DNA from: Syntrophomonadaceae bacterium | Lineage (GTDB): Bacteria; Bacillota; Syntrophomonadia; Syntrophomonadales; Syntrophothermaceae | Length of the DNA: 7,120 bases | Assembly: GCA_029907055.1 (NCBI GenBank) | Contig: JARYMO010000074.1 | Coordinates: 1 to 7,120, forward strand | Reading direction: 5' to 3' | In this document: piece after piece, positions 5,277 to 7,120 of the stretch | Position numbering within the stretch: position 1 is the first letter of the stretch | Layout: each line of letters begins with the position of its first letter | Notes under the pieces: model-generated | Seen by the model: the letters and a program-made list of their open reading frames with translations, nothing else | Told to the model about the DNA's origin: nothing | Databases searched by the model: none | Position numbers and translations under genes: made by a program

Positions 5277-6355
5277 GGCATCACCCCCGGCGCGGCCGAC
5301 CGTTCCGGCGACACCGCTCCGCCCTGGACAGGACGGGCAAAGGCCGCCTGCGGCTGCCGGAAGAACGGGCGGGCGGGCAGCGGCAGGCAGGGGAGCAACC
5401 GGTTGGGTTGCGGGCGGGAGGATGTCAAGACCGCCATCCCCATGACGGCACGCGCCCGCTCCAGGTCCCGGCCCAGCATCCCTGCCAGGCGGGCAATGCC
5501 GGCAGGTGCCAGGTGAACGGGGTCCACGAACAGTGTATCGTCGATGGCCCAAGTGTAGTCGAACAGCAGGACTCCTGTCTCGTCCGCCAGCCGCGCCAGC
5601 CGGGCCCGGATACGGTCCAGCCCTTCCTCGTCCAGCAGGTCATAACGCTCGTACAGGGCCCGGTTACGGGGCGGGAGGAAGAACACCCCCTGTGCCGCAC
5701 TGGCACCCACCAGGGCGAATATCCGCTGCAGCGACTGCCACTGGACATCCTCTTCCCGCAGCACCTGCGCGCCCAGCCGGCCACCGTGCTGCTCCAGCTG
5801 AGAGAAATCCTTGCGGTACCAGGGAAGGTAGAGCTCGGCGGGGAACTCTGGCACTGAGAGCACCGCCACCGGTGTTCCCGGTGAGCCGCTTCCCAGCATG
5901 TGCAGCGCAGGATGTTGCGCTCCCCCGCTGCCCAACCAGCCGATGTTGACGTCGTAGACCACCAGGTGCGGGTGCGCTGCCAGCATGAAGGCGATGAGGG
6001 GCTCGGCGTCCGCGCAGGTGCAGGACGGCAGGCTGACATCGCAGCCGTTGATACGCACCCCCCACTGGCGCTGCAGCCGCGCGGTCAGCCGCGACGCCAG
6101 CGTGCCCTCATCGCTCCGCGACGCGCTGCTGTACACCAGCGAATCCCCCGCGTACAGCACCTTCAGCCCCCTGGCACCCGCCAGGTGGTCGCGGACCCGG
6201 GCAATGAGGACGGGGTCGTCGCTGGCCAGCCGGGGGACCGTCACCGCACTCTCCTGCGCGGCCTTTGCTGGCGCGGCCCAGGCTCCCACCAGCAGCACCA
6301 CGAGCAACGCCGCCAGCGGGCACCGGGCAGCCTGCCATCTCCTTCTCTCTCCCAC
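5273..6355 (-). CDS. Exported SGNH/GDSL-family hydrolase or acyltransferase partner of the MBOAT
   Basis: This is a 360-residue protein with an N-terminal export signal: basic G-E-R-R-R-W, a Leu/Val/Ala-rich core at about residues 14-26, and a possible cleavage site after A-K-A. It may instead remain anchored by that helix, as DltD does. The SGNH fold is indicated by Y-A-G-D-S-L-V with the predicted nucleophile Ser72 and by V-D-P-V-H-L-A-P-A-G with Asp278 and His281 completing the triad; D-V-N-I-G (135-139) lies where block III is expected. Three cysteines (105, 112, 114) cluster after the first block. The last 50 residues are proline-rich and lie outside the catalytic fold. The gene starts 11 bases after the MBOAT gene. 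I prefer the GTG at 6353-6355, with AAGGGGGAGG just upstream; a GTG at 6373 would overlap the MBOAT stop. Probable role: transferring an acyl group to, or removing it from, a cell-envelope polymer. Confidence 0.83.
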   Translation of the reverse strand: MGERRRWQAARCPLAALLVVLLVGAWAAPAKAAQESAVTVPRLASDDPVLIARVRDHLAGARGLKVLYAGDSLVYSSASRSDEGTLASRLTARLQRQWGVRINGCDVSLPSCTCADAEPLIAFMLAAHPHLVVYDVNIGWLGSGGAQHPALHMLGSGSPGTPVAVLSVPEFPAELYLPWYRKDFSQLEQHGGRLGAQVLREEDVQWQSLQRIFALVGASAAQGVFFLPPRNRALYERYDLLDEEGLDRIRARLARLADETGVLLFDYTWAIDDTLFVDPVHLAPAGIARLAGMLGRDLERARAVMGMAVLTSSRPQPNRLLPCLPLPARPFFRQPQAAFARPVQGGAVSPERSAAPGVMP

Positions 6356-6366
6356 GTGCCTCCCCC

Positions 6367-7120
6367 TTACCACCCGAACAGTTTTCCCGCCACGTACAGG
6401 CTCTGGCGGGCATCACAGGCGAAGAACACCCACCCCAGGGCCACGAAATGGAAGGTCAGCACCGTGCTGCCAGCCTGGACCAGCCAGTGCTGCAAGGGCA
6501 GCCCCGCCTTCAACAGCAACGGCTTCACCCAGCGCCGGTGCAGCCGCAGGCCCAGCAACCCCGCCGCGTGGTACAGCCCCCAGTAGATGAAGTGCCAGCC
6601 GGCACCGTGCCAGAGACCGGTGATGGACATTACCACCAGCGTATTGCGCGCCGTTACCCACGCCGATCCGCGGCTGCCCCCCAGGGGGATGAAGACGTAA
6701 TCGCGGAACCAGCCGGTGAGCGACTTGTGCCAGCGTTTCCAGAACTCCGAGATGTTGCGGGCCAGGTATGGCCAGTCAAAGTTCTCCATGATGGTGTACC
6801 CGAACAGGCGGGAGACCCCGATGGCCATGTCCGAGTACCCCGAAAAATCAAAGTACAGCTGCAGCGAGTAGGCATACGTGGCCATCCAGTAATGCCAGGG
6901 CAGGAGGTCGGGCTGCTGCAGCAGTGACGCGGTAGCGGCCAGCGAATCGGCCAGCACCACTTTCTTGAAGAGCCCGCCCACGATGCGGGGCAGCCCTTCC
7001 CACAGGTAGCCGGGGCTGAACCCGGAGGCGTGCGCGGCCTGGCCCTGGAAGGGCTGGAAGCGCTCGATGGGCCCGGAAACCAGAATGGGGAAGAAGAATA
7101 TGTAGCTGAGGAAGTGGAAC
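6367..7120 (-). CDS. MBOAT-family membrane O-acyltransferase (AlgI/DltB-like), C-terminal 250 residues
   Basis: The gene enters from beyond base 7120, so its N-terminus is missing. MBOAT proteins take an acyl group from a cytoplasmic thioester (acetyl-CoA or D-alanyl carrier protein) and pass it across the membrane. Visible residues include F-F-F-P-I-L-V-S-G-P-I-E-R (8-20), D-F-S-G-Y-S-D-M-A-I-G (91-101), N-I-S-E-F-W-K-R-W-H-K-S-L (122-134), F-R-D-Y-V-F-I-P-L-G-G-S-R (138-150) and G-L-W-H-G-A-G-W (168-175). The predicted catalytic histidine is the H of L-W-H-G-A (codon 6607-6609) and the second conserved histidine is in R-W-H (codon 6727-6729). Only 79 residues follow the catalytic His, closer to DltB than to AlgI, and the C-terminus (G-K-L-F-G-W) has no acyl-shuttle hexapeptide. 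That motif is on the separate microprotein two genes on. Family identity is firm; substrate is unknown. Confidence 0.93.
   Translation of the reverse strand, partial: FHFLSYIFFFPILVSGPIERFQPFQGQAAHASGFSPGYLWEGLPRIVGGLFKKVVLADSLAATASLLQQPDLLPWHYWMATYAYSLQLYFDFSGYSDMAIGVSRLFGYTIMENFDWPYLARNISEFWKRWHKSLTGWFRDYVFIPLGGSRGSAWVTARNTLVVMSITGLWHGAGWHFIYWGLYHAAGLLGLRLHRRWVKPLLLKAGLPLQHWLVQAGSTVLTFHFVALGWVFFACDARQSLYVAGKLFGW

Noticed and set aside
5277..5552. The upstream extension of the microprotein frame to 129 residues
   Set aside because: The extra part overlaps the SGNH coding sequence and is Pro/Gly/Arg/Ala-rich. The GTGA overlap with a ribosome site at 5276 gives a much better start.

Overview
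All the genes I can support lie on the minus strand, so the window reads biologically from base 7120 down to base 1. The DNA is GC-rich (by eye about two thirds G+C). A SigI/RsgI pair, a family known essentially from Bacilli and Clostridia, together with the queA-tgt-yajC-secD order points to a high-GC, deep-branching Bacillota (Clostridia, Limnochordia or Thermaerobacter-like). The exact taxon cannot be fixed from sequence alone.

Region A (7120-5163) is an envelope-acylation module in transcription order. It holds the C-terminal half of an MBOAT membrane O-acyltransferase (AlgI/DltB family), an exported SGNH-type hydrolase/acyltransferase, and a 37-residue single-pass microprotein ending in F-I-Y-Q-N-F. 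That ending matches the C-terminal acyl-shuttle motif of DltX (F-I-Y-N-E-F). The inferred route is: MBOAT takes an acyl group from a cytoplasmic thioester, loads it on the microprotein tyrosine outside the membrane, and the SGNH serine passes it to an envelope polymer. No dltA or dltC is visible, so the acyl group and the polymer are unknown. The microprotein is the most interesting item here because short-ORF filters easily miss it.

Region B (5109-3435) is a sigI-rsgI pair: an alternative sigma factor and its membrane-anchored anti-sigma factor. The RsgI has a Met where the family usually has the Asn of an Asn-Pro autocleavage site, and it ends in about 100 residues of Gly/Pro/Ala/Gln/Ser-rich sequence with no recognisable sensor domain.

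Region C (3434-3310) is a 125-base non-coding stretch. It carries a plausible sigma-A-type promoter and a strong hairpin in front of the next operon.

Region D (3309-1) is a tight operon: queA, tgt (overlapping queA by 14 bases), yajC, an HD-domain phosphohydrolase, and the first 47 codons of secD. It combines queuosine tRNA modification with Sec translocase accessory subunits, a common bacterial pairing, plus an HD-domain gene inserted between yajC and secD.

There is no gene-free stretch longer than 300 bases. I saw no rRNA, tRNA, CRISPR array, insertion sequence or convincing direct-repeat structure.
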